From: an uncultured Prevotellaceae bacterium | GTDB lineage: Bacteria > Bacteroidota > Bacteroidia > Bacteroidales > Bacteroidaceae | DNA: 64,000 nt | Reading direction: 5' to 3' | Assembly (NCBI GenBank): GCA_947169245.1 | Contig: CAMVPA010000001.1 | Span: 62,001 to 126,000 of the forward strand | Part shown: positions 26,024 through 33,529 of the stretch, one piece after another | How positions within the stretch are numbered: position 1 is the first letter of the stretch | Layout of the letters: each line of letters begins with the position of its first letter | Position numbers and translations under genes: made by a program | Notes under the pieces: model-generated | Seen by the model: the letters and a program-made list of their open reading frames with translations, nothing else | What the model was told of the DNA's origin: nothing | Database searches by the model: none

Positions 26024-26911
26024 TTATTTCCAGAATTCATAGAAGTTGTACCACTGTGCCGGGTACATCCTGATCATTCTTTCCAGTTCGGCCACGTAGG
26101 CAGTGGCCAGTTCCTCCATTTGCTGTTTTCTGGGCGCCTCTTTGCTGTAGCGAAGTGGCGTGACGTATATCTTGTAACTCTTGAGCGACGTTTTCATGAC
26201 GTTCACTGCCAGCACGTCCAGTCCTCTTATTGTTGCCACGCTGAAGGGTCCCAGCGGGAAGGCGGCAGGCCTGCCCAGGAAGTTGACGGTGATGGTCTTC
26301 TGCGAGCCGAACACCCTGTCGGCAGGCATGCTGACGGTTTCGCCGTTCCCCAGCGCCTGGTTGATGAGGAAGAGATGGCTCATGTCGTTACTGACGGGAA
26401 TCATCTTGATATTGGTGTCCGTAAACAGCTGTTGGCGGCTGTCCATCACCGACTGCTTCTCGCCCGAGAACACCAGTGCATTGAAGGGCTTGTCGGCAGC
26501 CACCAGCGTGTAGCCGGCAATCTCGTAGTTACCGATATGCGAGCTCAGCTGGAGGAATCCTTCCTCCTCTTTCGCTAAGCGCAGGAAGTTGTCGTAGCCC
26601 TCGGTCTCGGTGTTGAACCGCTTTCCGGCATACATGGCAAACTTGTCAATGACCACCTGACTGAAGAGGCAGTGGTTCACGTAGGTCTTCCAGGCAGCTT
26701 TCCACACGCCATAGCCGTGACGCTCGCGGAAATAGCGGTAGATGATGCTACGGCTTTCCCTAAAGAGCAGGCATGGGGGTATGATGAGCACTGATGTGAT
26801 GGCATAGATCACCCTCACGTCAACCCATCTCAGCAGGCGGATGAGCCACATATGCATCCATCCGTTGCCAAAGGTCGTGCCTTTCCACTCTTTCTCTGCT
26901 GCCTGCTCCAA
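26024..26911 (-). CDS. LpxL/HtrB-like acyltransferase A
   Basis: A 295-residue membrane-associated acyltransferase. One hydrophobic segment lies near residues 34-50 (VIYAITSVLIIPPCLLF). The HX4E motif is SSHIGNYE, typical of lauroyl/myristoyl transferases of lipid A. Further conserved parts are GPFSVATIRGLDVLAV and PAQWYNFYEFW at the end. It is a paralogue of the gene at 28596-29486. In flexirubin and aryl polyene clusters such enzymes are candidates for joining the polyene acid to its partner or lipid; the acceptor is unknown. Confidence 0.85.
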   Translation of the reverse strand: MEQAAEKEWKGTTFGNGWMHMWLIRLLRWVDVRVIYAITSVLIIPPCLLFRESRSIIYRYFRERHGYGVWKAAWKTYVNHCLFSQVVIDKFAMYAGKRFNTETEGYDNFLRLAKEEEGFLQLSSHIGNYEIAGYTLVAADKPFNALVFSGEKQSVMDSRQQLFTDTNIKMIPVSNDMSHLFLINQALGNGETVSMPADRVFGSQKTITVNFLGRPAAFPLGPFSVATIRGLDVLAVNVMKTSLKSYKIYVTPLRYSKEAPRKQQMEELATAYVAELERMIRMYPAQWYNFYEFWK

Positions 26912-26933
26912 CTTTATGCCTGTGGTTTGTATG

Positions 26934-28037
26934 TCATGCTTTCTTCACCACGAGGACGGAATGTCCCTGTCCCAGATGGTCGTGAATCTGCTCTATCTCC
27001 AGCCCGGCCTCACGCACGCAGGCTTCCATGTCCTCGGTGTTGTACATCTTCGAGTTGCCGTTGGCCAGTGCCGTGAAGTAGAGGCTCGTCATGGTCAGAC
27101 AGAGGGCTGCCGGCTCAAAGCGCTGACGGTCCCAGAGCGTCTCCATGATATAGATGCGCGTCTGCTGCGTCATGGCCTCCTTGGCGCGCTTCAGGATGCC
27201 TACAATCTCGTCCATGCTGAAGCAGTCGAGGAACTGGCTCATCCAGATGGCGTCGAGCCCTCCCTCGCGTTTGGGGAAGAGGGCCTTCTCGTCGAGCAGG
27301 TTGATGCCGTAGCCGGAGATACGCTCTGCGCCCTTCTTTCCGGCCACGTTCTCCTTCATCATGCCTATCTGCTGCGGCAGGTCGAGGATGGTCACCTCCA
27401 CCTCGTCGTTGTAGCCCACGCACTGCAGCGCCCACTTACCGGTGTTACCGCCGACGTCGTAGAGCGACTTGACGTGATGCTCGTCGAAGATGATTTTCAG
27501 TGCTTCGGGGAATGAGGAGTCGCTGTAGAAGTGGTCGAATCCGAACCAGCTCTTCTGCACCTGTGGCGGCAGGCTCGACAGTCCCTCGTAGATGGTGGGC
27601 CAGTCGCCGAAATGCCTTAGTCCCTCGGGCTTGCCGTTGCGCAGCGACTCTTCAAGCCGGAACCACCCCTCGTAGTTCACGTCGTGATTGAAATCGATGT
27701 TCACGCGTGTAGCGGGGTCGTTGATGAGGAACCAGCCTGTCTTCGACAGCGAGAAGCGGTCGTTCTCGGTGTTTACCAGAACTGTTCCTATGCACAGCGA
27801 AGCCTCGAGCAGGCACTTCACGGCATAGTCCGAGAGTCCAGTCTGCTCGACTATCTCCTGCCTTGTCAGTCCGTCGTTGGAGTCGCGTATAAGGTCAAGA
27901 ATTCCGAACTTCAGCATCAGTCGCGAAGCCTGGAACACCACCGGTCCCCAAGCTATGAACTCTGCCAAGCGCTGTGCGTCTCTTGCCGACAGTTGCTCTT
28001 CGGTGTACTTTTTCTGTAATGCTGGTGATAAATGCAT
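26934..28037 (-). CDS. SAM-dependent methyltransferase (O-methyltransferase type, winged-helix N-terminus)
   Basis: A 367-residue class I methyltransferase. Residues about 35-110 form the dimerisation/winged-helix domain (DGLTRQEIVEQTGLSDYAVK). The SAM site is SLYDVGGNTGKWALQC near residue 190 and the acidic residue ending the second strand is in VTILDLPQQIG. The family methylates small aromatic hydroxyl groups and sometimes carbon. The likely target is the aryl head group or the resorcinol ring. Confidence 0.85.
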   Translation of the reverse strand: MHLSPALQKKYTEEQLSARDAQRLAEFIAWGPVVFQASRLMLKFGILDLIRDSNDGLTRQEIVEQTGLSDYAVKCLLEASLCIGTVLVNTENDRFSLSKTGWFLINDPATRVNIDFNHDVNYEGWFRLEESLRNGKPEGLRHFGDWPTIYEGLSSLPPQVQKSWFGFDHFYSDSSFPEALKIIFDEHHVKSLYDVGGNTGKWALQCVGYNDEVEVTILDLPQQIGMMKENVAGKKGAERISGYGINLLDEKALFPKREGGLDAIWMSQFLDCFSMDEIVGILKRAKEAMTQQTRIYIMETLWDRQRFEPAALCLTMTSLYFTALANGNSKMYNTEDMEACVREAGLEIEQIHDHLGQGHSVLVVKKA

Positions 28038-28052
28038 ATACCTTACGTCTTG

Positions 28053-28571
28053 TTACTGGTTCAAATACTCAGCCCGGATAATACCGCCCAGGGAGCGGCC
28101 TGTAAGTCCGGCCCAAACCTTCATCTTGGCAAGCTTGGTGCCTGGAGAGAAGCGCGGTTCTTTTCCACCGTTCACCTTCGTCACTTCAAAGATCTTGTTG
28201 CCTTTCTTGTCAACAATCACAGCGTCACAGTGGATGTTGCCCATCGTTGACACGCTTTTCACGGAGATCTTCAAGGTGTAGTCCAAGTCCTTCAGCTGGG
28301 CAAATACCAGCACTCCGTCAAGCTTGGTGTTAAGACCGTTCATGAGGTTGGCAACGACGGTCGGCTTGTCTACCTGCCAGTCTCTCTCATACTTGCCAAA
28401 AGCCTCTTCGTCCATCCCCATGATGACGGCCTCGGAGAAGTCACAGACAAAACCGATGACGCTTCCCGGCTTCAGTACGGAGAGAGAGTCCTTCGTCACC
28501 ACCTGGGCGTTTGCAGCCAGGGTAAACATAGCCACAAGAGCTATCACCATTGTTCTCATTGTCTTGTTCAT
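28053..28571 (-). CDS. Small secreted protein, unknown function
   Basis: A 172-residue protein with signal peptide MNKTMRTMVIALVAMFTLAANA. The mature part has KPGSVIGFVCDFSEAVIMGM, a segment YERDWQ, then alternating strands KDLDYTLKISVKSVSTMG and IFEVTKVNGG. The same order of elements occurs in the secreted protein at 32954-33517 (WDYSKS, DWERDYP, DYQIVVKVKNFTYGSTG), so the two look like distant relatives. It sits between an acyltransferase and the methyltransferase and is probably periplasmic. No family function is known to me. Confidence 0.72.
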   Translation of the reverse strand: MNKTMRTMVIALVAMFTLAANAQVVTKDSLSVLKPGSVIGFVCDFSEAVIMGMDEEAFGKYERDWQVDKPTVVANLMNGLNTKLDGVLVFAQLKDLDYTLKISVKSVSTMGNIHCDAVIVDKKGNKIFEVTKVNGGKEPRFSPGTKLAKMKVWAGLTGRSLGGIIRAEYLNQ

Positions 28572-28595
28572 TACTGTTAGTTTTTTATTAATTTA

Positions 28596-29486
28596 TTATC
28601 TTTCTGTATCAGCAAACAGGTTGGAATAGTTGAACCACTGGAGTGGATAGCGCTCCAGCATGCGGTCGATTTCTGCCGTATAGGCGTCGGCCAGCTGCTG
28701 TCGCTGCTCACTCTTCGGCAGGGTCTTGTCGTAGTGTAGCGGCGTGAAGTAGGCCGAGTACGACCCGTCCTTCTCCTTCATGGCGCTCGCCATGATGACG
28801 TCCACGCCTCTTGTCGTAGCCAGCGAGAAGGGACCCTTGGCCAGATTCACCTTGCAGCCGCCTATCGTCGATGACACCACCTTGTTGACCGACATGACGC
28901 GGTCGGGAAACACACTGAGTATCTCGCCACGGTCCAGTGCCTCTACAATCTCCTCACTATGGCTGGTCTCCATGCCGACGGGAATCATGCGGACGTTCAT
29001 ATGGCCAAACGATGCTCTGCGATAGCCCATGAGCGACTGCTTCTCTCCGCCGTACACCAACACGTTGCAGGGCTTGTCGAGGTGCAGCGAGTAGCCCAGT
29101 ATCTCACAGCTTCCTATGTGGGCACTCATCTGTATGAAGGCTTCCGGCCGCGACAGCAGCTCCTGATAGGCCTCCAGCCCGTGGTAGGTTATCTTGAACT
29201 TGCGGCCGGCATACATGGCAAACTTGTCGATGAATGTCTGCCCGAAGACGTAGTGGTTGCTGTAGGTGGCGCAGAGCGCCTTCCAGCCGCCATAACCCCT
29301 TATCCGGCGGTAATAGCGATAGGTGAGGCGAGCGCCCGAACTGAGCACCATGGTCACGGGAATGACGCAGATGGCCATGAAGGCGTAAACACACTTGATG
29401 TTTACGTGCTTCAGCAGCCAGAGCAACATCCTGAACAGCCTGGCGTTGCCGTAGGTGGTGCCTTCTTTCAGTCGCTTTCCTATCAT
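28596..29486 (-). CDS. LpxL/HtrB-like acyltransferase B
   Basis: A 296-residue paralogue of the acyltransferase at 26024-26911; both share DKFAMYAG, FSGEKQS/YGGEKQS and QWFNYSNLF/QWYNFYEFW. The HX4E motif is SAHIGSCE. The start MIGKRLKEG at 29486 gives a 4-bp ATGA overlap with the ketosynthase gene. A longer frame reaching 29696 lies wholly in the ketosynthase gene and has unlike composition, so it is rejected. Two such enzymes suggest two acyl acceptors or two chain types. Confidence 0.86.
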   Translation of the reverse strand: MIGKRLKEGTTYGNARLFRMLLWLLKHVNIKCVYAFMAICVIPVTMVLSSGARLTYRYYRRIRGYGGWKALCATYSNHYVFGQTFIDKFAMYAGRKFKITYHGLEAYQELLSRPEAFIQMSAHIGSCEILGYSLHLDKPCNVLVYGGEKQSLMGYRRASFGHMNVRMIPVGMETSHSEEIVEALDRGEILSVFPDRVMSVNKVVSSTIGGCKVNLAKGPFSLATTRGVDVIMASAMKEKDGSYSAYFTPLHYDKTLPKSEQRQQLADAYTAEIDRMLERYPLQWFNYSNLFADTER

Positions 29487-30697
29487 CCTTTCTTGATAAC
29501 CAGTGCAGAGTTTGTTCCTCCGAAACCGAACGAGTTGCTGAGCACGGTGTTCACCTCGGTGTCGACGGTCTTGGCAGCAATGTTCAGGTGCTCGGAATAT
29601 TCGTCGGGGTTCTCGAAGTTGATGTTGGGAGCCACGAAGTTGTTGTGCATCATGATGAGGCTGTAGACCACCTCCGAGGCACCTGCCATCCAGCACTCAT
29701 GGCCGGTCATCGACTTGGTGCTCGAAATCAGCGCATGCTGCCCGCGGAACAGGCGGTCGATGGCCATGGCCTCGTACATGTCGCCCTGGTGGGTCGACGT
29801 GGCATGGGCATTGACGTAGTCGATGTCGGCAGCGGTGACGCCGGCATCCTGAAGGGCTCTCGTCATAGCCACGAAGCTGCCCTTGTCGCTGGGCTCCGAG
29901 ATGCCGCCGCCGTTGCTTGAGAAGCCGTAGCCGCACACCTCTGCCAGAATCTTGGCACCACGGGCCACGGCGTGGTCGTAGCTCTCAAGTACCAATGCTG
30001 CAGCGCCGCCGCTGGGCACCAGCCCGTCGCGGTCGCGGTCGAAAGGTCTCGATGCCTTCGTGGGGTCGTCCATCCTGACGGAGAAGGCGTTGAGTGCGTC
30101 GAACGACGACATCGAGAACTTGTTCACCTCCTGCGCACCGCCGCAGAGTATCATGTCCTGCAGGCCCTGCTTGATGAAGAGGTATCCCAGTCCGATGGCG
30201 TGCGAACCGCTGGCGCAGGCCGAGCTGACGGTGAAGTTCACGCCGCGCAGGTGGAAGATGGTGTTCATATTCATGTTCACGGTCGAGTTCATGCCCTGGA
30301 AGATCAGTCCCGAACCAATCATCGCCGAGTCGTGGCGCTCTTCCATGATCTTGTCGGCCTCGATCACGGCCTTCGCCGACGAGTCGTTGCCGAAGATGAC
30401 ACCCACCTCGTTCTCCTGCAGGTAGGCATCGTCGATGCCTGCCATGCTGAAAGCATCCTTGCTGGCCATGAAGGCATATTCGGCCTCCTCCGACAGTCCC
30501 ATGCGGGTGCGGCGGTCGAGCACGCCTTTCAGCTGCGGGCGCTTGACGATGCCCGTCAGTCCCGACCTGAAGCCGTAGGCCAGACGGTCGTCATCGATGC
30601 CGATGCCCGACTTGCCTGTGTACAACGATTCTTTCACTTCCTCCACACTGGTACCTAAACACGACCAGATGCCTATGCCTGTAATAACTACTCTCAT
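29483..30697 (-). CDS. Beta-ketoacyl-ACP synthase (FabF/ApeR-like) C
   Basis: A 404-residue ketosynthase with complete triad: Cys161 in SSACASGS, His298 in NAHATST and His333 in MTGHECWM. It is the close paralogue of the enzyme at 2982-4205. Aryl polyene and resorcinol parts of flexirubin pigments each need a chain-extending ketosynthase, so the two copies may serve different chains. It precedes the acyltransferase by a 4-bp overlap. Confidence 0.92.
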   Translation of the reverse strand: MRVVITGIGIWSCLGTSVEEVKESLYTGKSGIGIDDDRLAYGFRSGLTGIVKRPQLKGVLDRRTRMGLSEEAEYAFMASKDAFSMAGIDDAYLQENEVGVIFGNDSSAKAVIEADKIMEERHDSAMIGSGLIFQGMNSTVNMNMNTIFHLRGVNFTVSSACASGSHAIGLGYLFIKQGLQDMILCGGAQEVNKFSMSSFDALNAFSVRMDDPTKASRPFDRDRDGLVPSGGAAALVLESYDHAVARGAKILAEVCGYGFSSNGGGISEPSDKGSFVAMTRALQDAGVTAADIDYVNAHATSTHQGDMYEAMAIDRLFRGQHALISSTKSMTGHECWMAGASEVVYSLIMMHNNFVAPNINFENPDEYSEHLNIAAKTVDTEVNTVLSNSFGFGGTNSALVIKKG

Positions 30698-30710
30698 ATC
30701 TCTTTTTTAA

Positions 30711-31445
30711 TTAAGTATAAAGACCGCCGTTGATTGATATCACCTCGCCGGTGATGTACGAGGCAGCGTCCGAAAGCAGGAATTTCACCAGCGCAGCCAC
30801 CTCCTCGGGCTTGCCGAAGCGGTTCATGGGTATCAGCCTCTTGAGCTCGTCCTGCGGCAGCTCCTTGGTCATGTCGGTCTCGATGAATCCCGGGGCGACG
30901 GCATTGACGGTGACGTTTCGCTGGGCCACCTCCAGGGCGAGTGCCTTGGTAGCGCCGATGAGTGCAGCCTTGGCGGCACTGTAGTTCGTCTGCCCCTGCA
31001 TGCCCTTCAGTCCCGACAGCGACGCCATGTTCACGATGTGGCCGCCGTGCTTTCTCATCATCATCTTCGGCAGCAGCTTGCGGGTGACGTAGAAGAAGCC
31101 GTTGAGCGAGGTGTTGATGACGTCGTGCCAGTCGGTGTCGGGCATCATGAACATCACATTGTCGCGCCTGATGCCTGCATTGTTCACCAGGTAGGCGATG
31201 TAGTCGTCGGGATGGGCGTCCATCCAGGCATCGAGGGCCTGTTCCACCTCCTCGGCGTTGCCCACATCGAACTTCATGAGCTGGACACTGCCGCCCAGAG
31301 CCTCAATCTCGGCCTTCACCTCAAGAGCGGCGGCCTCGTTCTGCTGGTAGTTGACGATGACGGGTATTCCCATGCCCGCTATTTCCTTACAAATGGCCTT
31401 TCCAAGTCCTCTGGAACCGCCTGTCACAAGTGCATATTTCATCAT
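30711..31445 (-). CDS. 3-oxoacyl-ACP reductase (FabG-like short-chain dehydrogenase)
   Basis: A 244-residue Rossmann-fold reductase. The cofactor motif is TGGSRGLG (8-15), NNAG lies at 88-91, the catalytic Ser is in NMASLSG (about 142) and Tyr155/Lys159 are in NYSAAKA. The C-terminus GEVISINGGLYT is typical. It would reduce 3-oxoacyl-ACP before dehydration in polyene extension. ATG codons lie at both 31445 and 31442; either may be used. It is the first enzyme gene after the antiterminator. Confidence 0.9.
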   Translation of the reverse strand: MMKYALVTGGSRGLGKAICKEIAGMGIPVIVNYQQNEAAALEVKAEIEALGGSVQLMKFDVGNAEEVEQALDAWMDAHPDDYIAYLVNNAGIRRDNVMFMMPDTDWHDVINTSLNGFFYVTRKLLPKMMMRKHGGHIVNMASLSGLKGMQGQTNYSAAKAALIGATKALALEVAQRNVTVNAVAPGFIETDMTKELPQDELKRLIPMNRFGKPEEVAALVKFLLSDAASYITGEVISINGGLYT

Positions 31446-31500
31446 TACTAATTACTCATTACCAATTACTAATTTCTCATTACTCACTACTCATTTCTCA
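31446..31500. repeat. Simple repeat of the TTACTCATT/TTTCTCATT type
   Basis: The 55-bp gap between the antiterminator and reductase genes is made of variants of a 7-9-mer (TACTCAT, TTCTCAT, TTACTAA). The same kind of block recurs at 32931-32952 and 43330-43358. It contains no clear terminator stem. Confidence 0.75.
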
Positions 31501-32169
31501 TTACTCCACCCTCTCGATAAACGCCGTAGGAATATAGGCCGTCGAGATGAGCCCCACGTCCTGCAGGGTGACTATCACCCGCTGCTGGCCGCACACCCTG
31601 GCCACGCGCCCCTCCACGCCCTGGAACACCCCGTCGGTCACTTTCACCATCTCGCCGCTCTTGTAGTGGCACTGCGAGGGCTCTACAAACAGCAGGTGCT
31701 CACTCCTGTTGCAGGTGGCACGTATGAAGTTCTCCATCTCGCGACAGGAAATGGTGAGCGGGGGGTTCTTCTGTTCCTCGTCAAGCATGAAGTGATTGTA
31801 ATAGAACGTGAGATACGACAGCTCCGGGGTGTTGCGTATGTACTGGTAGGCTTTCTCCTCGGTGGTGTAGACAAAGAGCAGGTTGGGAATCAGCGCCTCG
31901 AGCGTCCGCCGGCGGCGCCCGTGGTAGTACTTCTCCACATAGCGCTTGGCAATGTATGTGTAGGTGCCGTCTTCCACCAGGAAGTCTGAGGCCCTGTCCT
32001 CGCGTCCGTAGGAGGCCCGCATCACGTACCAGCGCTTGTCAGGCTCTTGGGCATAGCTCACCGACACCCCGTTTCTGCTTGTTGCTTCGGGGATGGCATC
32101 AGGTGTAGCCCAGATGCTGGGAGGATTCAGCTCGCCTCCACGAGTCTTCACATTAGACAATGTGCTCAT
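31501..32169 (-). CDS. UpxY-family transcription antiterminator (NusG paralogue)
   Basis: A 222-residue NusG-like protein. Residues about 45-150 are the NGN domain (RWYVMRASYGREDRASDFL, then LIPNLLFVYTTEEKAYQYI). The last 60 residues are a KOW-type domain (SGEMVKVTDGVFQGVEGRV). UpxY proteins are known from Bacteroides capsule operons, where the first gene promotes processive transcription of its own long operon. Here it is the first gene of the 32-kb pigment operon, with a promoter about 90 bp upstream. Control of the pigment operon is inferred from the position. Confidence 0.88.
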   Translation of the reverse strand: MSTLSNVKTRGGELNPPSIWATPDAIPEATSRNGVSVSYAQEPDKRWYVMRASYGREDRASDFLVEDGTYTYIAKRYVEKYYHGRRRRTLEALIPNLLFVYTTEEKAYQYIRNTPELSYLTFYYNHFMLDEEQKNPPLTISCREMENFIRATCNRSEHLLFVEPSQCHYKSGEMVKVTDGVFQGVEGRVARVCGQQRVIVTLQDVGLISTAYIPTAFIERVE

Positions 32170-32199
32170 ACGTCCCGTCCTTCTTGCGTCGCTGCGCTA

Positions 32200-32213
32200 C
32201 AGGGGTGTCCCTG
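32200..32213 (-). promoter_or_regulatory. Small hairpin in the antiterminator leader
   Basis: In the leader of the UpxY gene the RNA can form CAGGG-ACAC-CCCTG, followed by a G+C-rich stretch with GCGGCCGC on the promoter side. Hairpins in the leader are recruitment signals for some NusG paralogues such as RfaH. This one is only a candidate. Confidence 0.35.
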
Positions 32214-32260
32214 CGGCCGCAAAAAGGCGTTTCTCTACCGTTACTTTGAGAAAGTGGGTG

Positions 32261-32291
32261 CAAAAGTACTACTTTTTTTCGAAATAACGAA
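32261..32291 (-). promoter_or_regulatory. Probable promoter of the pigment operon
   Basis: On the minus strand a TACTTTTG -7 box (32261-32268) fits the Bacteroidetes consensus TAnnTTTG. A TTCG, one mismatch from the -33 TTTG, lies at 32288-32291 with a 19-nt spacer. Transcription would start near 32254, giving a leader of about 85 nt. Confidence 0.65.
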
Positions 32292-32308
32292 GCATTCCGT
32301 GTTTTTTC

Positions 32309-32339
32309 TTTGTCATGTCGGCAATAATGCCTATCTTTG
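32309..32339 (+). promoter_or_regulatory. Promoter of the LOG-family gene
   Basis: TTTG at 32309-32312, a 19-nt spacer and TATCTTTG at 32332-32339 match the Bacteroidetes housekeeping promoter exactly. It is divergent from the pigment operon promoter, with 17 bp between the two. Confidence 0.8.
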
Positions 32340-32371
32340 CAGTCCTACAATAAATCAAGAACTTACAGGAT

Positions 32372-32917
32372 ATGAACATAGGAGTGTTTTGTTCTGCCAA
32401 CGGGCAGATTGACCCCGACTTCTTCCGCGCTACGGAGGAGTTGGGGCGCTGGCTTGCAGCCTCGGGCCACACGCTGGTCTACGGCGGCGTCAACCAGGGA
32501 CTGATGGAGAGCATTGCGCGGGCCGTCAGCGAGGGCGGCGGCCGCGTTGTCGGCGTTGTGCCCCGCATCGTCGAGACGTCGGGGCGCACCAGCCAGTACG
32601 TAGAAGTTGAGATACGCTGCGACGACCTCACCGACCGCAAGCAGCTCATGATGGACCACTCCGACCTGTTCGTGGCACTGCCCGGCGGCATAGGCACCCT
32701 CGACGAGGTCTTCACCGTCGCAGCCTCAGCCACCATCGGCTATCACCAGAAGCCCGTCATACTCCTCAACGTCAAGGACTTCTGGCGCCCGCTCATCACC
32801 CTGCTCGACGACCTGCAGCAGCGCGGCATGGTGCGCGGCCAGTGGCAGCAATACATCAAGGTGGCCAGCACCGTCGAGGAGCTGACCACCCTTCTTGATT
32901 TTAGTGGTGAGAGGTGA
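32372..32917 (+). CDS. LOG-family (TIGR00730) nucleotide phosphoribohydrolase
   Basis: A 181-residue protein with the family signature PGGIGTLDE and the earlier GGVNQGLMESIARAV. LOG proteins, often mislabelled lysine decarboxylase, cleave nucleoside 5'-monophosphates such as cytokinin ribotides to base and ribose phosphate. The motif is complete, so activity is expected. It is transcribed away from the pigment operon and has no visible link to it. Confidence 0.9.
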   Translation: MNIGVFCSANGQIDPDFFRATEELGRWLAASGHTLVYGGVNQGLMESIARAVSEGGGRVVGVVPRIVETSGRTSQYVEVEIRCDDLTDRKQLMMDHSDLFVALPGGIGTLDEVFTVAASATIGYHQKPVILLNVKDFWRPLITLLDDLQQRGMVRGQWQQYIKVASTVEELTTLLDFSGER

Positions 32918-32930
32918 GACTCACCTCTTT
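32911..32930 (+). terminator. Short hairpin terminator overlapping the stop codon
   Basis: GAGGTGA (32911-32917), loop GAC, TCACCTC (32921-32927) then TTT. The TGA stop of the LOG-family gene is part of the stem. The T run is short, so terminator strength is uncertain. Confidence 0.5.
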
Positions 32931-32952
32931 AATTACTCATTTCTAATTACTC
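32931..32952. repeat. Simple repeat of the ATTACTCATTTCT type
   Basis: A 22-bp AT-rich block of the same composition as the one at 31446-31500, placed between the convergent ends of two genes. Confidence 0.65.
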
Positions 32953-32953
32953 A

Positions 32954-33517
32954 TTATTTTCCCCTCTTCAGGATATCCGCCAGTAGCTCGGCAATCTCGC
33001 GATAGCACTCAACGCGGCGCTGTTCGTTGCCGATGCCCGCTCCGCCAGCGCCGTCGATGTCAATCACGGCGATAGGCTCGCTCGCACCCTTCTTATAGAT
33101 CTCCAGCGTGCCCCACAGACGGGCGTCGCCAGCGCCGAAGCCTATCACCACGGAGAGGCCCGTGCTGCCATAAGTGAAGTTCTTCACCTTCACCACAATC
33201 TGATAATCGGCATCGTCGCCCTGTACGGCCGTCACATGCTTCTTGGCCTTGTCGTTCAGGCGGCTGATGAAGTTACGCTCAGCGTTGGCAATCTCCTTGG
33301 GGTAGTCGCGCTCCCAGTCTTCGCCCTTCTCCTTGAGGAAGGCGCTGACGGGCTTGTCCTCAAGCGTACTCTTACTATAATCCCACTTGGCACAGATAGT
33401 AGCCTTCGAACCCTTGAGTTCGGCCACAGAGCCTTTCACCAGCTTCAGGTCCGAACTTGCCATAGCCGTCAGACTGCACAAAACTGTCACCATCAAAAGC
33501 AAACTAATTCTTTTCAT
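32954..33517 (-). CDS. Small secreted protein, unknown function
   Basis: A 187-residue protein with a signal peptide ending near LTAMAS. Mature features are AKWDYSKSTLEDKPVSAFL, GEDWERDYPKEI and a strand-rich part DYQIVVKVKNFTYGSTG, then IAVIDIDGAGGAGIGNEQRR. It resembles the operon protein at 28053-28571 in order of elements. It lies 12 bp downstream of the kelch-like gene and is probably co-transcribed with it. Confidence 0.75.
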   Translation of the reverse strand: MKRISLLLMVTVLCSLTAMASSDLKLVKGSVAELKGSKATICAKWDYSKSTLEDKPVSAFLKEKGEDWERDYPKEIANAERNFISRLNDKAKKHVTAVQGDDADYQIVVKVKNFTYGSTGLSVVIGFGAGDARLWGTLEIYKKGASEPIAVIDIDGAGGAGIGNEQRRVECYREIAELLADILKRGK

Positions 33518-33529
33518 AATCCTTACGTT

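Noticed and set aside
29487..29696. 70-residue N-terminal extension of the second LpxL-like acyltransferase
   Set aside because: The extension lies entirely in the ketosynthase gene in another frame and has no match in the paralogue at 26024.
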